Part shown: positions 18,886-27,695 of the stretch, piece after piece
Layout of the letters: each line of letters begins with the position of its first letter
Numbering within the stretch: position 1 is the first letter of the stretch
From: Roseivirga sp. E12
GTDB taxonomy: Bacteria > Bacteroidota > Bacteroidia > Cytophagales > Cyclobacteriaceae
Reading direction: 5' to 3'
DNA length: 64,000 nucleotides
NCBI RefSeq assembly: GCF_017592825.1
Contig: NZ_JAGFMD010000001.1
Location: 992,001 to 1,056,000 of the forward strand
Notes under the pieces: model-generated
Database searches by the model: none
Seen by the model: the letters and a program-made list of their open reading frames with translations, nothing else
What the model was told of the DNA's origin: nothing
Translations under genes and position numbers: made by a program

Positions 18886-19143
18886 ATGAAGAAAAACACT
18901 TTCGAAAACCAGAGTACGGAACAGCTTCATAACAACTTGAAAGCCATTAAAATCATTCTTGGCGCACTAATTTTAGTGTTTTCCCTTTTAATGATTATCA
19001 CCATTTTTGGCATGCTTACGAAGGAAGACAACTCAGTTTATCTTCCTTTATTTATAGTGGCACTTTCAGGTTCAGCTATGATACCCTTGCAATTGAATTC
19101 CATGAAGAAAATTAAATCTGAAATCGCATCGAGAGAAGTATAG
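18886..19143 (+). CDS. Small two-helix membrane protein
   Basis: An 85-residue protein with a polar N-terminus, two membrane helices (about 22-44 and 53-70) and a short charged C-terminus. No family was recognised. It follows the NTF2-like gene by 50 bp. Coding is supported by the ATG, normal codon use and the clear two-helix pattern. Confidence 0.65.
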   Translation: MKKNTFENQSTEQLHNNLKAIKIILGALILVFSLLMIITIFGMLTKEDNSVYLPLFIVALSGSAMIPLQLNSMKKIKSEIASREV

Positions 19144-19232
19144 ATTTTGATTGTTAAGAATCACTTCTAAATGGAACTTTGCCAATAGAATATCGATTAC
19201 GTTAATCAAACACTTTTTTAATTCTAAGCCTT

Positions 19233-19832
19233 ATGAAAATACTCATCATCGGTGGAAATGGAACAATTGGGAAACCCGTGGCTACGCAGTTCGCCCAAGA
19301 CCATGAAATCGTCATTGCAGGACGAAGTAAATCAGATATCACCATTGACATTGTGGATAGCCAATCGATACAACAAGGCTTAGAGAAGGCAGGTAAGTTG
19401 GATGCTATTGTCTGTATTGCTGGTGAAGCCAAATGGGCTGATTTCAACGACTTGTCAGAGGATGACTATTACGTAGGACTTCGAAGTAAGTTAATGGGTC
19501 AAGTGAACGTAGCCCGAATAGGAAGAGACTTCTTAAATGACGGAGGATCAATAACCCTTTCGACAGGAATTCTCGCAGACGATCCCGTAGTCAAAACAGC
19601 TAGCGCAGCAATGGTCAATGGAGGTATACACAGCTTTGTTCAAGCTGCCGCTCTAGAAATGGAAAGAGGCATTCGCATCAATGCCGTTTCACTAGGTATG
19701 GTAGAAGACGCTTATGACAAGTATAAAAGCTATTTCCCAGGTCACAATCCAGTGCCAATGGATGTAGTGGTCAATGCCTATGTACGAAGTGTAATGGGCA
19801 AGGACAATGGAAACGTAATCAGGTTTTACTAA
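19233..19832 (+). CDS. Short-chain dehydrogenase-like protein lacking the usual catalytic Tyr-Lys
   Basis: A 199-residue Rossmann protein. The nucleotide-binding turn GGNGTIGKPVA is near residue 7 and a NADP-type AGRSK follows beta-2. The catalytic serine position is present (TLSTGILAD), but the segment that should hold YxxxK reads TASAAMVNGGIHSFVQAAAL, with no tyrosine or lysine at those places. The length and this gap match a known subgroup annotated only as 'short chain dehydrogenase' (PRK07578-like). The reaction is therefore uncertain. It is followed by two small genes on the same strand. Confidence 0.85.
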   Translation: MKILIIGGNGTIGKPVATQFAQDHEIVIAGRSKSDITIDIVDSQSIQQGLEKAGKLDAIVCIAGEAKWADFNDLSEDDYYVGLRSKLMGQVNVARIGRDFLNDGGSITLSTGILADDPVVKTASAAMVNGGIHSFVQAAALEMERGIRINAVSLGMVEDAYDKYKSYFPGHNPVPMDVVVNAYVRSVMGKDNGNVIRFY

Positions 19833-19886
19833 GTAATCTGATAACAGCAACTTTCAATTCTCCGTTAGATTCATTAAAATGGAACT

Positions 19887-20105
19887 ATGGACGGATTAAC
19901 TCTAATTTTCGAAGGAACTGACTTTGAGTCTAAAATTCTCAAAGACCAACTGGCATCTGTGGGTATTCAAGCACTATTAAAAAGTGAAACCAATGCTGCA
20001 CTTGTTTCAGGTTTTGGGCCTACAGGAACTGGTAAACTATTCATATCGCCAGGCGACTTAGAAAAAGCGGCAGGCATTGTCGAAGAATTCAAATCAAAGA
20101 ATTAG
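19887..20105 (+). CDS. DUF2007-type small protein
   Basis: A 72-residue cytoplasmic protein with the ferredoxin-like pattern of DUF2007 ('putative signal transducing protein'): LIFEGTDFESKILKDQLASVG at the start, and KLFISPGDLEKAAGIVEEF at the end. Its role is unknown. It sits between the SDR-like gene and a hypothetical gene, all on the plus strand with short gaps of 54 and 31 bp, so the three could be one transcript. Confidence 0.8.
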   Translation: MDGLTLIFEGTDFESKILKDQLASVGIQALLKSETNAALVSGFGPTGTGKLFISPGDLEKAAGIVEEFKSKN

Positions 20106-20136
20106 TGTTTACTACATCGAGGGTGGCCTCCGTTAA

Positions 20137-20574
20137 ATGAGTAATTATCCTGAAATTGGCGCGCTCAATCGTATCTACATTGATCATAAAGTAGAGATAC
20201 AGTTTTCTACATCATCTATTCTGACAGATAAAGAAGATTACCGACTTGTAGAGTTCAAGCTAGAAGGAAAGGTCTTCAATTTCTTTGTAGAAGATGAAAG
20301 AGATGACGCCCGTCTTAACTATCCCCTTCTCAACCTTTGTCTTGTTTTGCGTGAGCTAGAACACTACAACGAATCTTCCGACTATCTAGAGTGGACTAGG
20401 GATCATTACCTAGATCCAAAAAACCATGAAGTACTCGCACATTTCAAGAATTTAGGCCTGGTCTATACTGAAGTGGAGAAAATTATAGGTAAAATTGATA
20501 GTCAAATTAGCAATTGGGACTTTGAAATGGGAAGTGGCGCTTCTTGGGAATTAAGAAAGCAGGGTTTGACATAG
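20137..20574 (+). CDS. Hypothetical cytoplasmic protein
   Basis: A 145-residue soluble protein with no recognised domain. The first half is beta-rich (VEIQFSTSSILTDKEDYRLVEFKL) and the second helical (LCLVLRELEHYNESSDYLEWTRDHYLD, VEKIIGKIDSQISNWD). It lies 31 bp after the DUF2007 gene and 23 bp before surE, so a shared transcript is possible. Function unknown. Confidence 0.7.
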   Translation: MSNYPEIGALNRIYIDHKVEIQFSTSSILTDKEDYRLVEFKLEGKVFNFFVEDERDDARLNYPLLNLCLVLRELEHYNESSDYLEWTRDHYLDPKNHEVLAHFKNLGLVYTEVEKIIGKIDSQISNWDFEMGSGASWELRKQGLT

Positions 20575-20597
20575 TGAATGATTAACAATCAAAAAGC

Positions 20598-21431
20598 ATG
20601 AAAAACCTAAAGCGATCGCTCGGCATTTGCATCCTCCTATTCTTTCTTATAGAGTCGGCCTCGGCCCAGAAATATAGAATCCTCATCTCCAATGATGACG
20701 GCATTGAATCTCCTCTCCTTAAGACACTGAGTGAAGAACTCGCCAAGCTCCCAGATGTAGAAGTAGTTATTTCCGCACCAAGCGAGAATCAGTCAGGTAG
20801 TAGCCAATCAACAGATGGGAGAACGCTCAAGGTTGAAAAAATATCTAAGGACAATGAGTTTTTCGGCTATGCGGTATCTGGAAGGCCGGCAGATGCAGTA
20901 AGGTTTGGACTACGAGTTTTGGGTAAAGAGGAGCCTTTTGACCTTGTCATCTCTGGAATCAACAGGGGCTCGAATGTTGGAAAGCTCTCCCACCTTTCAG
21001 GCACTGTTGGTGCCGCTATGGAAGCCATATACCATGGTATACCAGCTATTGCTGTTTCACAAGAAGTACGTGGAGTCAATACAAAAGTCTCAGCTGAATT
21101 TGTGTCTCAGGTGGTATCTAAATACAAAAAAAATGGTGCACCAAAAGGAGTTGTCATATCCATCAACATCCCTGCAGGTGAGTTAAAAGGAGTTTCGATC
21201 AACCCAATGGGTGATGCCTATCTTGATATGGGTAACTATGTTTTGAGAAGTGACTCTGGAAACACAAGCGTTTACCAGCAAAGACTCGCACTTGCCAAAG
21301 CCAAAGACTCAAACAGTGACACCTATGCCTACCAGCAAGGCTTCATCACTATTACGCCATTAAAATTTGACTGGACAGCATACGAACTCCTTCAAAGTAT
21401 CGCTGAATGGGGCCTTGAAATAAAGAACTGA
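20598..21431 (+). CDS. surE: SurE-type 5'/3'-nucleotidase with signal peptide
   Basis: SurE is a metal-dependent nucleoside 5'/3'-monophosphatase. The 277-residue chain has the metal site SNDDGI (D33, D34), the conserved SENQSGSS loop, SGRPADAVRFGL, and the ISGINRGSNVG and LSGTVGAAMEAI segments. Residues 1-23 are a typical signal peptide (ILLFFLIESASAQ), so this copy should act in the periplasm, unlike the usual cytosolic SurE. It may salvage nucleotides outside the inner membrane. It is preceded closely by a hypothetical gene; the downstream methyltransferase begins about 67 bp later. Confidence 0.93.
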   Translation: MKNLKRSLGICILLFFLIESASAQKYRILISNDDGIESPLLKTLSEELAKLPDVEVVISAPSENQSGSSQSTDGRTLKVEKISKDNEFFGYAVSGRPADAVRFGLRVLGKEEPFDLVISGINRGSNVGKLSHLSGTVGAAMEAIYHGIPAIAVSQEVRGVNTKVSAEFVSQVVSKYKKNGAPKGVVISINIPAGELKGVSINPMGDAYLDMGNYVLRSDSGNTSVYQQRLALAKAKDSNSDTYAYQQGFITITPLKFDWTAYELLQSIAEWGLEIKN

Positions 21432-21498
21432 TTTATTGATTTGAATCAAGTCCGCTTACTACAAAGGCTTCTCAATTTTGCTCCTTCAAAACCACAAC

Positions 21499-22209
21499 AT
21501 GATAAAGGAGAAGATCAAACAAGCCTACGAGGAATTAGCGGATGATTACAGCGCACTTATTGATCACAAACCTCATAATGCCTACTACGACAGGCCTAAC
21601 ACCTTAAAGCTGGTTGGTGATGTCAAAGGCAAGAAGGTTTTAGACGCTGCCTGCGGACCGGGTAAATATGCCCAAATACTCATTGAGAAGGGCGCCAACG
21701 TAACCGGTTTTGACTTAAGTCCGAAAATGATCCAGCATGCCAAAGATCGCAACCCTGAAAATGGCACCTTCTTTATCCAAGACTTAAGCAAACCATTCAA
21801 CTCTCTGGAAAATGAGACGTTCGACACAGTGCTATGTGCCTTGGCGATGCACTATATTGAAGATTGGCAACTGACTATTCAAGAATTCTGTAGAGTACTT
21901 AATCCACATGGTCAACTGGTGATTTCAATAGAACACCCATTCTTCGAGTACACCTATTTCAAGTCTGAGCACTACTTCAAGATAGAAGAGGTGAATTGTA
22001 CCTGGACAGGATTTGGCAAACCAGTGAAAATTCACAGTCACCGAAGGCCTTTGCAAGAGTGTACAAACCCACTCCTTGAAAATGGCTTCATGCTAAACCA
22101 AATACTCGAACCAAAACCTGTAGCTGCCTTTGAAAAACTCGACCCCAAACATTTTAAAGAACTCAATACCTTCCCTGCCTTTATGTGCATTAGTGCTATA
22201 AAGCAGTAA
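21499..22209 (+). CDS. SAM-dependent methyltransferase, class I
   Basis: A 236-residue cytoplasmic enzyme. Motif I is VLDAACGPGKYAQ, followed by the acidic residue of motif II in GFDLSPKMI and by VLCALAMHYIEDW for the post-II region, matching the UbiE/Methyltransf_11 group. The substrate cannot be read from the sequence. The ATG at 21499 is chosen instead of the TTG at 21478; a near-consensus -7 box, CAATTTTG, spans 21474-21481 and would place the transcript start between the two. The 175 bp downstream hold no gene. Confidence 0.88.
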   Translation: MIKEKIKQAYEELADDYSALIDHKPHNAYYDRPNTLKLVGDVKGKKVLDAACGPGKYAQILIEKGANVTGFDLSPKMIQHAKDRNPENGTFFIQDLSKPFNSLENETFDTVLCALAMHYIEDWQLTIQEFCRVLNPHGQLVISIEHPFFEYTYFKSEHYFKIEEVNCTWTGFGKPVKIHSHRRPLQECTNPLLENGFMLNQILEPKPVAAFEKLDPKHFKELNTFPAFMCISAIKQ

Positions 22210-22384
22210 GAGAATCGAACAAACTCTGCAAAGCTTTTCTACACACGCCTAATGATAGCGATCTAAATGTGTTCCGAATGACCTTAGAAAGAATTAAAAA
22301 CAACTCTTAAAAAAGAGGGCAATATTCTTTTAAGTAAAACACTAAATTCGCTCCCTCAAATCAGTAAGCCTAGCTACCCTGTTT

Positions 22385-23245
22385 ATGAGCGAAATTACCA
22401 TACGTATTGGTGGTGTACCTGAGCACTTCAATCTTCCCATCCATCTCGCAAATGAGAATGGAGATTTTGCCAAAAGTGGCGTAAATCTAGAATGGACAGA
22501 CTTCCCTGGCGGAACTGGTCAGATGACCAAGGCACTAAGAGAAGACAAAATCGATTTGTGTATCCTCCTTACTGAAGGGATGATCACTGACATCATCAAA
22601 GGCAACCCGAGCAAGATCATAAGTGAGTATGTAATCACTCCTTTAACTTGGGGGATTCACACTGGGCTTGAAAACAGCCTTCAACCCCATGACAATGTCT
22701 TTGACAAGCAACATGCCATTAGTAGGTATGGCTCTGGATCTCATCTAATTTCCATTGTAAACGCCAATAGCAAAGGGCAGTCAATTGATAAATCTCAATT
22801 CACTGTTATCAATGATATTGATGGTGCGCTTAAGTCCTTGAACGCTTTAGAAACGGATGTTTTCTACTGGGAAAAGTATACGACTAAACCTTATGTAGAT
22901 GCGGGTCAAATTCGGAGGGTTGGAGAGTACCTTACTCCTTGGCCATGTTTTGTGATTGCAGCTTCAGATAAAATATTAAACGAACATCCTCAAGCCATTG
23001 ACGAGCTCTTAGATATTATTCAGGCCAGTTGTCATCATTTCATGCAAGATGAAAGTGTAATTCCAATTGCAAGTCAACGCTACAATCAGAAACTTGAAGA
23101 TATTGAAAGGTGGTACCACAGCACAGAGTGGGCACCTGATAGTTGGGTAAGCGACAAAATGATTAAAAGTGTCATCTTCCATTTGGAAACAGCTAACATC
23201 ATTGAAAAAGGACAATCAATCCCTGAACTAATTTGGAAGCGATAG
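22385..23245 (+). CDS. NMT1/SsuA-like substrate-binding-type protein without signal peptide
   Basis: A 286-residue protein with a periplasmic-binding-protein type II pattern: ITIRIGGVPEHFNLPIHLANENGDF, GGTGQMTKALREDKIDLCIL, and SRYGSGSHLISIVNAN. Such proteins usually bind thiamine precursors, sulfonates or nitrate for ABC importers. Here there is neither a signal peptide nor a lipobox, and no permease or ATPase gene is next to it, so it may be cytoplasmic and act as a ligand-binding enzyme or regulator instead. The following gene starts 34 bp later and may be cotranscribed. Confidence 0.78.
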   Translation: MSEITIRIGGVPEHFNLPIHLANENGDFAKSGVNLEWTDFPGGTGQMTKALREDKIDLCILLTEGMITDIIKGNPSKIISEYVITPLTWGIHTGLENSLQPHDNVFDKQHAISRYGSGSHLISIVNANSKGQSIDKSQFTVINDIDGALKSLNALETDVFYWEKYTTKPYVDAGQIRRVGEYLTPWPCFVIAASDKILNEHPQAIDELLDIIQASCHHFMQDESVIPIASQRYNQKLEDIERWYHSTEWAPDSWVSDKMIKSVIFHLETANIIEKGQSIPELIWKR

Positions 23246-23279
23246 CATTAGAGGATTGAACATTTAAGCAGACAGTATT

Positions 23280-23969
23280 TTGAGTACAGAAGTAATTACC
23301 ATTGACATTGTATCTGACGTAGCTTGCCCATGGTGTTACGTTGGCAAAAAGAGATTAGAATCGGCTTTGGAAAAGTGGGAAGGCACGCCTGTTAAGGTTG
23401 AATGGCATCCCTATCAGTTAGACCCAAATATGTCTCAGGAGGGTTTAAATCGGGATACTTACCTAATCAATAAGTTTGGAAGCTTAGAAAACGTTAAGGG
23501 AATGACCGATCGCCTTACCAATGTTGGTAAGGAAGTGGGTATCAACTTCGATTTTGGTCCGAATTGGCTGGCTGTAAATACGCTTCACTTGCATCAGCTG
23601 CTTCACGTAGCAGGCCAAGAAGGCTTCAGAGATAAGCTCAAAGAACGTTTCTTAAAGGCTTACTTTGAAGAGGCGAAACACTTGAATGACAATGATGTCT
23701 TAAACCAAATCATGTCTGAATTTGGGTGGTCCTCAGAAAAAGTAGAGCAAATAATCGCAGATGATGAAATTGCATATGCTGTAAAAAGTGAAATTGCCCA
23801 CTATCAGCAAATGGGTGTCAGTGGTGTCCCCTATTTTATTATCAATAACAAGTATGGCGTAAGCGGTGCACAACCTACAGAAGTCTTTACAGAGGTCTTA
23901 GAATCAGTTTCTAAGGAGGTCTCAGCTACCGAAGGCAGCAGCTGTGGCTGTGAGGGAGGAAATTGCTAA
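23280..23969 (+). CDS. DsbA-family thiol oxidoreductase, FrnE type
   Basis: A 229-residue cytoplasmic thioredoxin-fold protein. The active site is C16-P-W-C19 in SDVACPWCYVGKKRLE, and the cis-proline loop is GVSGVPYFIINNKYGVSGAQ. The chain ends SSCGCEGGNC, which contains C224-x4-C229 plus C222. FrnE of Deinococcus also pairs a CxxC with a C-terminal CX4C, and the second pair reduces or reloads the first. The start is TTG at 23280; no ATG fits. Predicted role: cytosolic disulfide oxidoreductase or isomerase in oxidative stress. Confidence 0.9.
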   Translation: MSTEVITIDIVSDVACPWCYVGKKRLESALEKWEGTPVKVEWHPYQLDPNMSQEGLNRDTYLINKFGSLENVKGMTDRLTNVGKEVGINFDFGPNWLAVNTLHLHQLLHVAGQEGFRDKLKERFLKAYFEEAKHLNDNDVLNQIMSEFGWSSEKVEQIIADDEIAYAVKSEIAHYQQMGVSGVPYFIINNKYGVSGAQPTEVFTEVLESVSKEVSATEGSSCGCEGGNC

Positions 23970-24113
23970 GCGACACTTTCTCAGCTATTAAAACCTATTT
24001 TCTTTAAAATTTGGTGCGTTTACCGTAAGCGTACCTCATAGCATGCAATCTATTTCCTTGAGAAAGACCGTTGCTCTAGTTTGGCAGAATTGAAACTGTT
24101 AAACGAAACATTT

Positions 24114-24833
24114 ATGAGCATTTTAAAAACATCGATTCTCTTGAGAACATCTGTGATCATTGCACTGCTATTCTCAAGTGCACTTACAATTAAGGCACAA
24201 TCAAACCTTAAGACCTACTCTTATAAAAAGGGACAGGTACTGGATATCATACTGCTAAACACCAAGCCTGAGGCCCAGGAGGAATTGGCCTATTACTTCA
24301 AAACAGCACTGCCTGTAGCTACAAAGTATGGCTATAAAGGCCAAGGTGGTTTGGCACTAAAATCAAGTCCTTCACAAGGAAATTATCATCCAGAGTCGCT
24401 CATATTTGGAGTTTGGAACAGTCTAAAACAGAGAAAAGACTTTCTTACAAACATTGAGGATGTCATGCCTGAATTTCACCAAGCCAGACGAAATATTTGG
24501 TCAAGCTTCAACATGACTTTCTGGGAAATGAAAAGTGACTTATCCTTTACTGTAGATACGGACAAATTCAATGTTGCCACTGCCTATTGGAAAAGCGATG
24601 AGGGAGACTTCGGGAAGTTCAAAAAGAGTTGGGATGCTCTAGCTAAGAGGACTGGTGGAAAAGAAATTCTAGCTTTAACCAATGGTGAATCTCCTTTTGG
24701 TTACTATTACAATCCAGACTACATGGTGATTACCCAATGGAACAGTAAATCGGACTTCGAGAAGTTTCTAAAAGAAAATCTGGAGATGAAACATGATGGG
24801 GTCAAACACGTGAACCAATTCATTATTCAATAA
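24114..24833 (+). CDS. Exported protein of unknown function
   Basis: A 239-residue protein with a signal peptide (residues about 9-27, ending TIKAQ). No known motif was found. The pattern of two halves, each beginning with a strand and ending with DFEKFLKE- or DFLTNIED-like helices, suggests two alpha-beta barrel (EthD/NIPSNAP-like) domains. The ATG at 24114 is used since it gives the standard signal peptide; an upstream TTG at 24081 is in frame. The gene ends 48 bp before the AraC-type regulator start. Confidence 0.72.
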   Translation: MSILKTSILLRTSVIIALLFSSALTIKAQSNLKTYSYKKGQVLDIILLNTKPEAQEELAYYFKTALPVATKYGYKGQGGLALKSSPSQGNYHPESLIFGVWNSLKQRKDFLTNIEDVMPEFHQARRNIWSSFNMTFWEMKSDLSFTVDTDKFNVATAYWKSDEGDFGKFKKSWDALAKRTGGKEILALTNGESPFGYYYNPDYMVITQWNSKSDFEKFLKENLEMKHDGVKHVNQFIIQ

Positions 24834-24881
24834 TCAAGTTTGGGCTACTTGATTATTCAGGTGGCCCACTTGAATTTTAAA

Positions 24882-25994
24882 ATGGAAACCTTCATTAACC
24901 AACTCGTCTATTTTGGCTTCTTTCAAAGTCTATTTTTACTCCTGGTTTTTCTTTTCTCGAAGAAACTTAGAAAAAGTATAAATGGCTATATCGCCTTTCT
25001 AATTTTCTCACTTACCATTGGACTGATTGGCCGTATTATCAATATCTCAGAAGTCTTTGGTACTGACTTTAGATTCATTGCCTTCTCTGAATTCGCAACA
25101 CTCTTTTTCGGGGCAACTATATATCTTTTCACAAGGTCATCACTTAATGGTAAGAGTTTTGTAACCAAAGACTTAAGACACTTCATTCCAGGAGTAGTTT
25201 ATATAATCTTCGTTGTCTTTGTCTTCATCCTTCCTTCCAATGAGGTAATTGGTGCACGGGCAAATAGTGGTGAATTGCAGAGGACCATTACACTTTTTAT
25301 GGGGACTGCTTTGGCCTTTAATATCACCTATTGGCTCATGAGCTTAAACATCTTCATTCAATTTCAAAAGAAACTGAAAAACGAGCTCAGTTACTCTGTC
25401 CAATCTCGGTTCTTTACCAACTTCTTAGTGGCCATTGGGATATGCTTACTCTCTTGGACGACCCTCTATTTCTTGAGCATTTTTGGAGATCAGATGATTG
25501 AACGCAATGCCCGGCAGTTTATATGGTTGGGTATCACATTCATTATTCTGCTTATCACTTACTACGGCATAAGATCACCCGAACTATATCAAATTGCTCC
25601 CCTTATTAAGCCGAAGAAGTATGCACAATCAAAACTTTCAAATGCTGATTTAGACGTATTGAAGTCTCAGTTAGAAGTGATTATGGAAGAGAAGAAACCC
25701 TTCCTTAACAATAAACTATTGAAGTCTGAATTGGCAGAAATGCTAGGCGTTAGCAACCCTGAGATGGCTCGTTTACTCAATGAAAAAGTAGGAATGAATT
25801 TCTTTGAATACGTGAACTATCACAGGATTAAAGAGTTTGTATCCCTTGCCAAAACTGATAAAGCCAAGAGTTTGACATTTTTCGCCTTGGCGCAAGAGGC
25901 TGGCTTTAACTCCAAAACGACATTTAATAAGTCGTTTAGGCAATTGATGGGTAGTTCTCCAAAAGAATATCTAAGTAATAATTCTGTCGAATGA
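24882..25994 (+). CDS. AraC-family regulator with N-terminal membrane domain
   Basis: A 370-residue protein. Residues 1-230 hold about seven membrane helices (FGFFQSLFLLLVFLF, FIPGVVYIIFVVFVFILP, FIWLGITFIILLITYYGI), and residues about 260-370 are an AraC-type double helix-turn-helix (LKSELAEMLGVSNPEMARLLNEKVGMNFFEYVNYHRI and FFALAQEAGFNSKTTFNKSFRQLMG). This layout is common in Bacteroidota and suggests signal reception in the membrane. ATG 24882 gives a natural hydrophobic start. It follows an exported protein gene on the same strand with a short gap, so the pair may be linked in function. Confidence 0.88.
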   Translation: METFINQLVYFGFFQSLFLLLVFLFSKKLRKSINGYIAFLIFSLTIGLIGRIINISEVFGTDFRFIAFSEFATLFFGATIYLFTRSSLNGKSFVTKDLRHFIPGVVYIIFVVFVFILPSNEVIGARANSGELQRTITLFMGTALAFNITYWLMSLNIFIQFQKKLKNELSYSVQSRFFTNFLVAIGICLLSWTTLYFLSIFGDQMIERNARQFIWLGITFIILLITYYGIRSPELYQIAPLIKPKKYAQSKLSNADLDVLKSQLEVIMEEKKPFLNNKLLKSELAEMLGVSNPEMARLLNEKVGMNFFEYVNYHRIKEFVSLAKTDKAKSLTFFALAQEAGFNSKTTFNKSFRQLMGSSPKEYLSNNSVE

Positions 25995-26048
25995 GTGAAT
26001 AGTTTCAAAGTTTGAGCGATTCCTTATTTTTAAGGATAACCTTAGACT

Positions 26049-27689
26049 ATGAAAGCCAACTTCCTATCCCTCTATCTTCTAGCTTTAGTACTATTTGTTA
26101 GCTGCCAATCCAATGAACGACCTAGTGTGATCAGCAGCGATTATAATGATCTAACCACTCTATTCAACGATTGGAGAGCATTTGAAAACCCTCCACTACT
26201 AGACGGTGCCCCGGACTACACGGCCTCTACTTTTGACAAGCGTTGGGACGATTTTCTAGACCTGAGAAACAGACTTAATGGAATGGATACTAGCAATTGG
26301 GCTATCAATCAAAAAGTCGACTTCATGATTGTATGGGCAGAAATGAATGGCTATGAGTTCAACTACAGAACTTTGAAGCCATGGGTTCGTGATCCTGCCT
26401 ATTACAAGTCTGTTTGGATGGCTCGAAGTGACGTACCTGCCCATGAAGGGCCCACCCATCACGGTACCACGGAGGTATGGACTTATGATTTTCCGCTAAC
26501 TGGTGATCAACGCAGTAAGTTCTTGAGCGACTTAGCTGTTATTCCGCCTCTCAATACTCAGGCAAAGAACAACTTAACTGGAAATGCCAAAGATCTTTGG
26601 GTCACAGGAATCAGAGACATTAGAACTCAAAGCCTAAACTTGAAGGGCCTTAAAGACTTACCGGGAATAGCAGGGGATAATGAAATCACTTCTGCCATTG
26701 ATGAAGCAATTACCTCGACAGATGAGTTGGTAGGCTGGTTAGAAGATGAGTCCTCCTCCAAAACAGGCCCTTCAGGCATTGGCAAAGATGCCTACTCATG
26801 GTATTTGCAAAATGTACACTTAATCCCTATGACATGGGAAGATGAAGTGATGCTATTGAAAACTGAGCTAGCCGGAGCATGGTCTGCATTGAAGCTCGAA
26901 GAACACAAAAACAGGGACTTACCACAATTAGAAGCTGCAGATTCGCCTGAAGCATACGATGAGTTGGCGGATAAAGCAGCTACCAGTTTGATGACCTTTC
27001 TAGAAGAAAAGGACATCGTTACAGTCAAGGATTACTTCGAACCGGCACTTAGAGAACACTTAGGATCTTTTGTCCCTGAGGACAGGAGAAATTTCTTTTG
27101 GATTACAGCACACAACGATCCGAGACCACTATACTCACACTTTTATCACTGGTTTGAATTAGCCATCATGGATAATGAACCTCATGAAAGTGTGATAAGA
27201 AGAAGCCCACTTCTTTATAACATTTTCGATTCTAGAAATGAAGGGATGGCAACTGCAGTTGAGGAGCTTTTTATGGATGCTGGTCTGTATGAGGATTCTC
27301 CAAGGTCAAGAGAAATTGTATACATAATGATTGCCCAACGTGCGGCACGTGGCCTTGGGTCGCTATATGCACATGCCAATGAGATGACCATGGAAGAAGC
27401 TGGTGGGATTCATTCTGAATACACACCACGCGGCTGGATGAAGACAGAAAAGGAATTACTCATCTTTGAGCAACACCTCTACCTGAGACAACCTGGTTAT
27501 GGCACCAGTTATATAACAGGTAAGCACCTTGTAAAAAATGCGCTGGCCGAGTTCGCGAAAACTAAAGAGAGCTCTGCCGAGCCTTTCCAAATCAAAGAGT
27601 TCTTTGATCGAATGAATTCTATTGGTAGTATTCCTACTTCACTAGGACATTGGGAATTGACCGGAGTCAATACCTTGGAAAGGAAGTAA
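26049..27689 (+). CDS. DUF885 family lipoprotein
   Basis: A 546-residue protein with a lipoprotein signal ([10 protein letters not shown], acylated cysteine about residue 19). The body matches DUF885, a group of mostly uncharacterised, metallopeptidase-like proteins; the helical segments with [20 protein letters not shown] and [21 protein letters not shown] are at the expected places, although the family's HExxH-like metal motif is not clearly present. It is likely anchored in the envelope. A small hairpin (TCCTTA/TAAGGA, 26021-26036) lies just upstream. It converges with the histidine kinase gene, with six bases between the stops. Confidence 0.8.
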   Translation: MKANFLSLYLLALVLFVSCQSNERPSVISSDYNDLTTLFNDWRAFENPPLLDGAPDYTASTFDKRWDDFLDLRNRLNGMDTSNWAINQKVDFMIVWAEMNGYEFNYRTLKPWVRDPAYYKSVWMARSDVPAHEGPTHHGTTEVWTYDFPLTGDQRSKFLSDLAVIPPLNTQAKNNLTGNAKDLWVTGIRDIRTQSLNLKGLKDLPGIAGDNEITSAIDEAITSTDELVGWLEDESSSKTGPSGIGKDAYSWYLQNVHLIPMTWEDEVMLLKTELAGAWSALKLEEHKNRDLPQLEAADSPEAYDELADKAATSLMTFLEEKDIVTVKDYFEPALREHLGSFVPEDRRNFFWITAHNDPRPLYSHFYHWFELAIMDNEPHESVIRRSPLLYNIFDSRNEGMATAVEELFMDAGLYEDSPRSREIVYIMIAQRAARGLGSLYAHANEMTMEEAGGIHSEYTPRGWMKTEKELLIFEQHLYLRQPGYGTSYITGKHLVKNALAEFAKTKESSAEPFQIKEFFDRMNSIGSIPTSLGHWELTGVNTLERK

Positions 27690-27695
27690 AGATTC

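Noticed and set aside
20905-21186. Second frame overlapping surE that might mean a frameshift
   Set aside because: The surE frame is complete and carries all conserved motifs in order, so the overlapping frame is chance.
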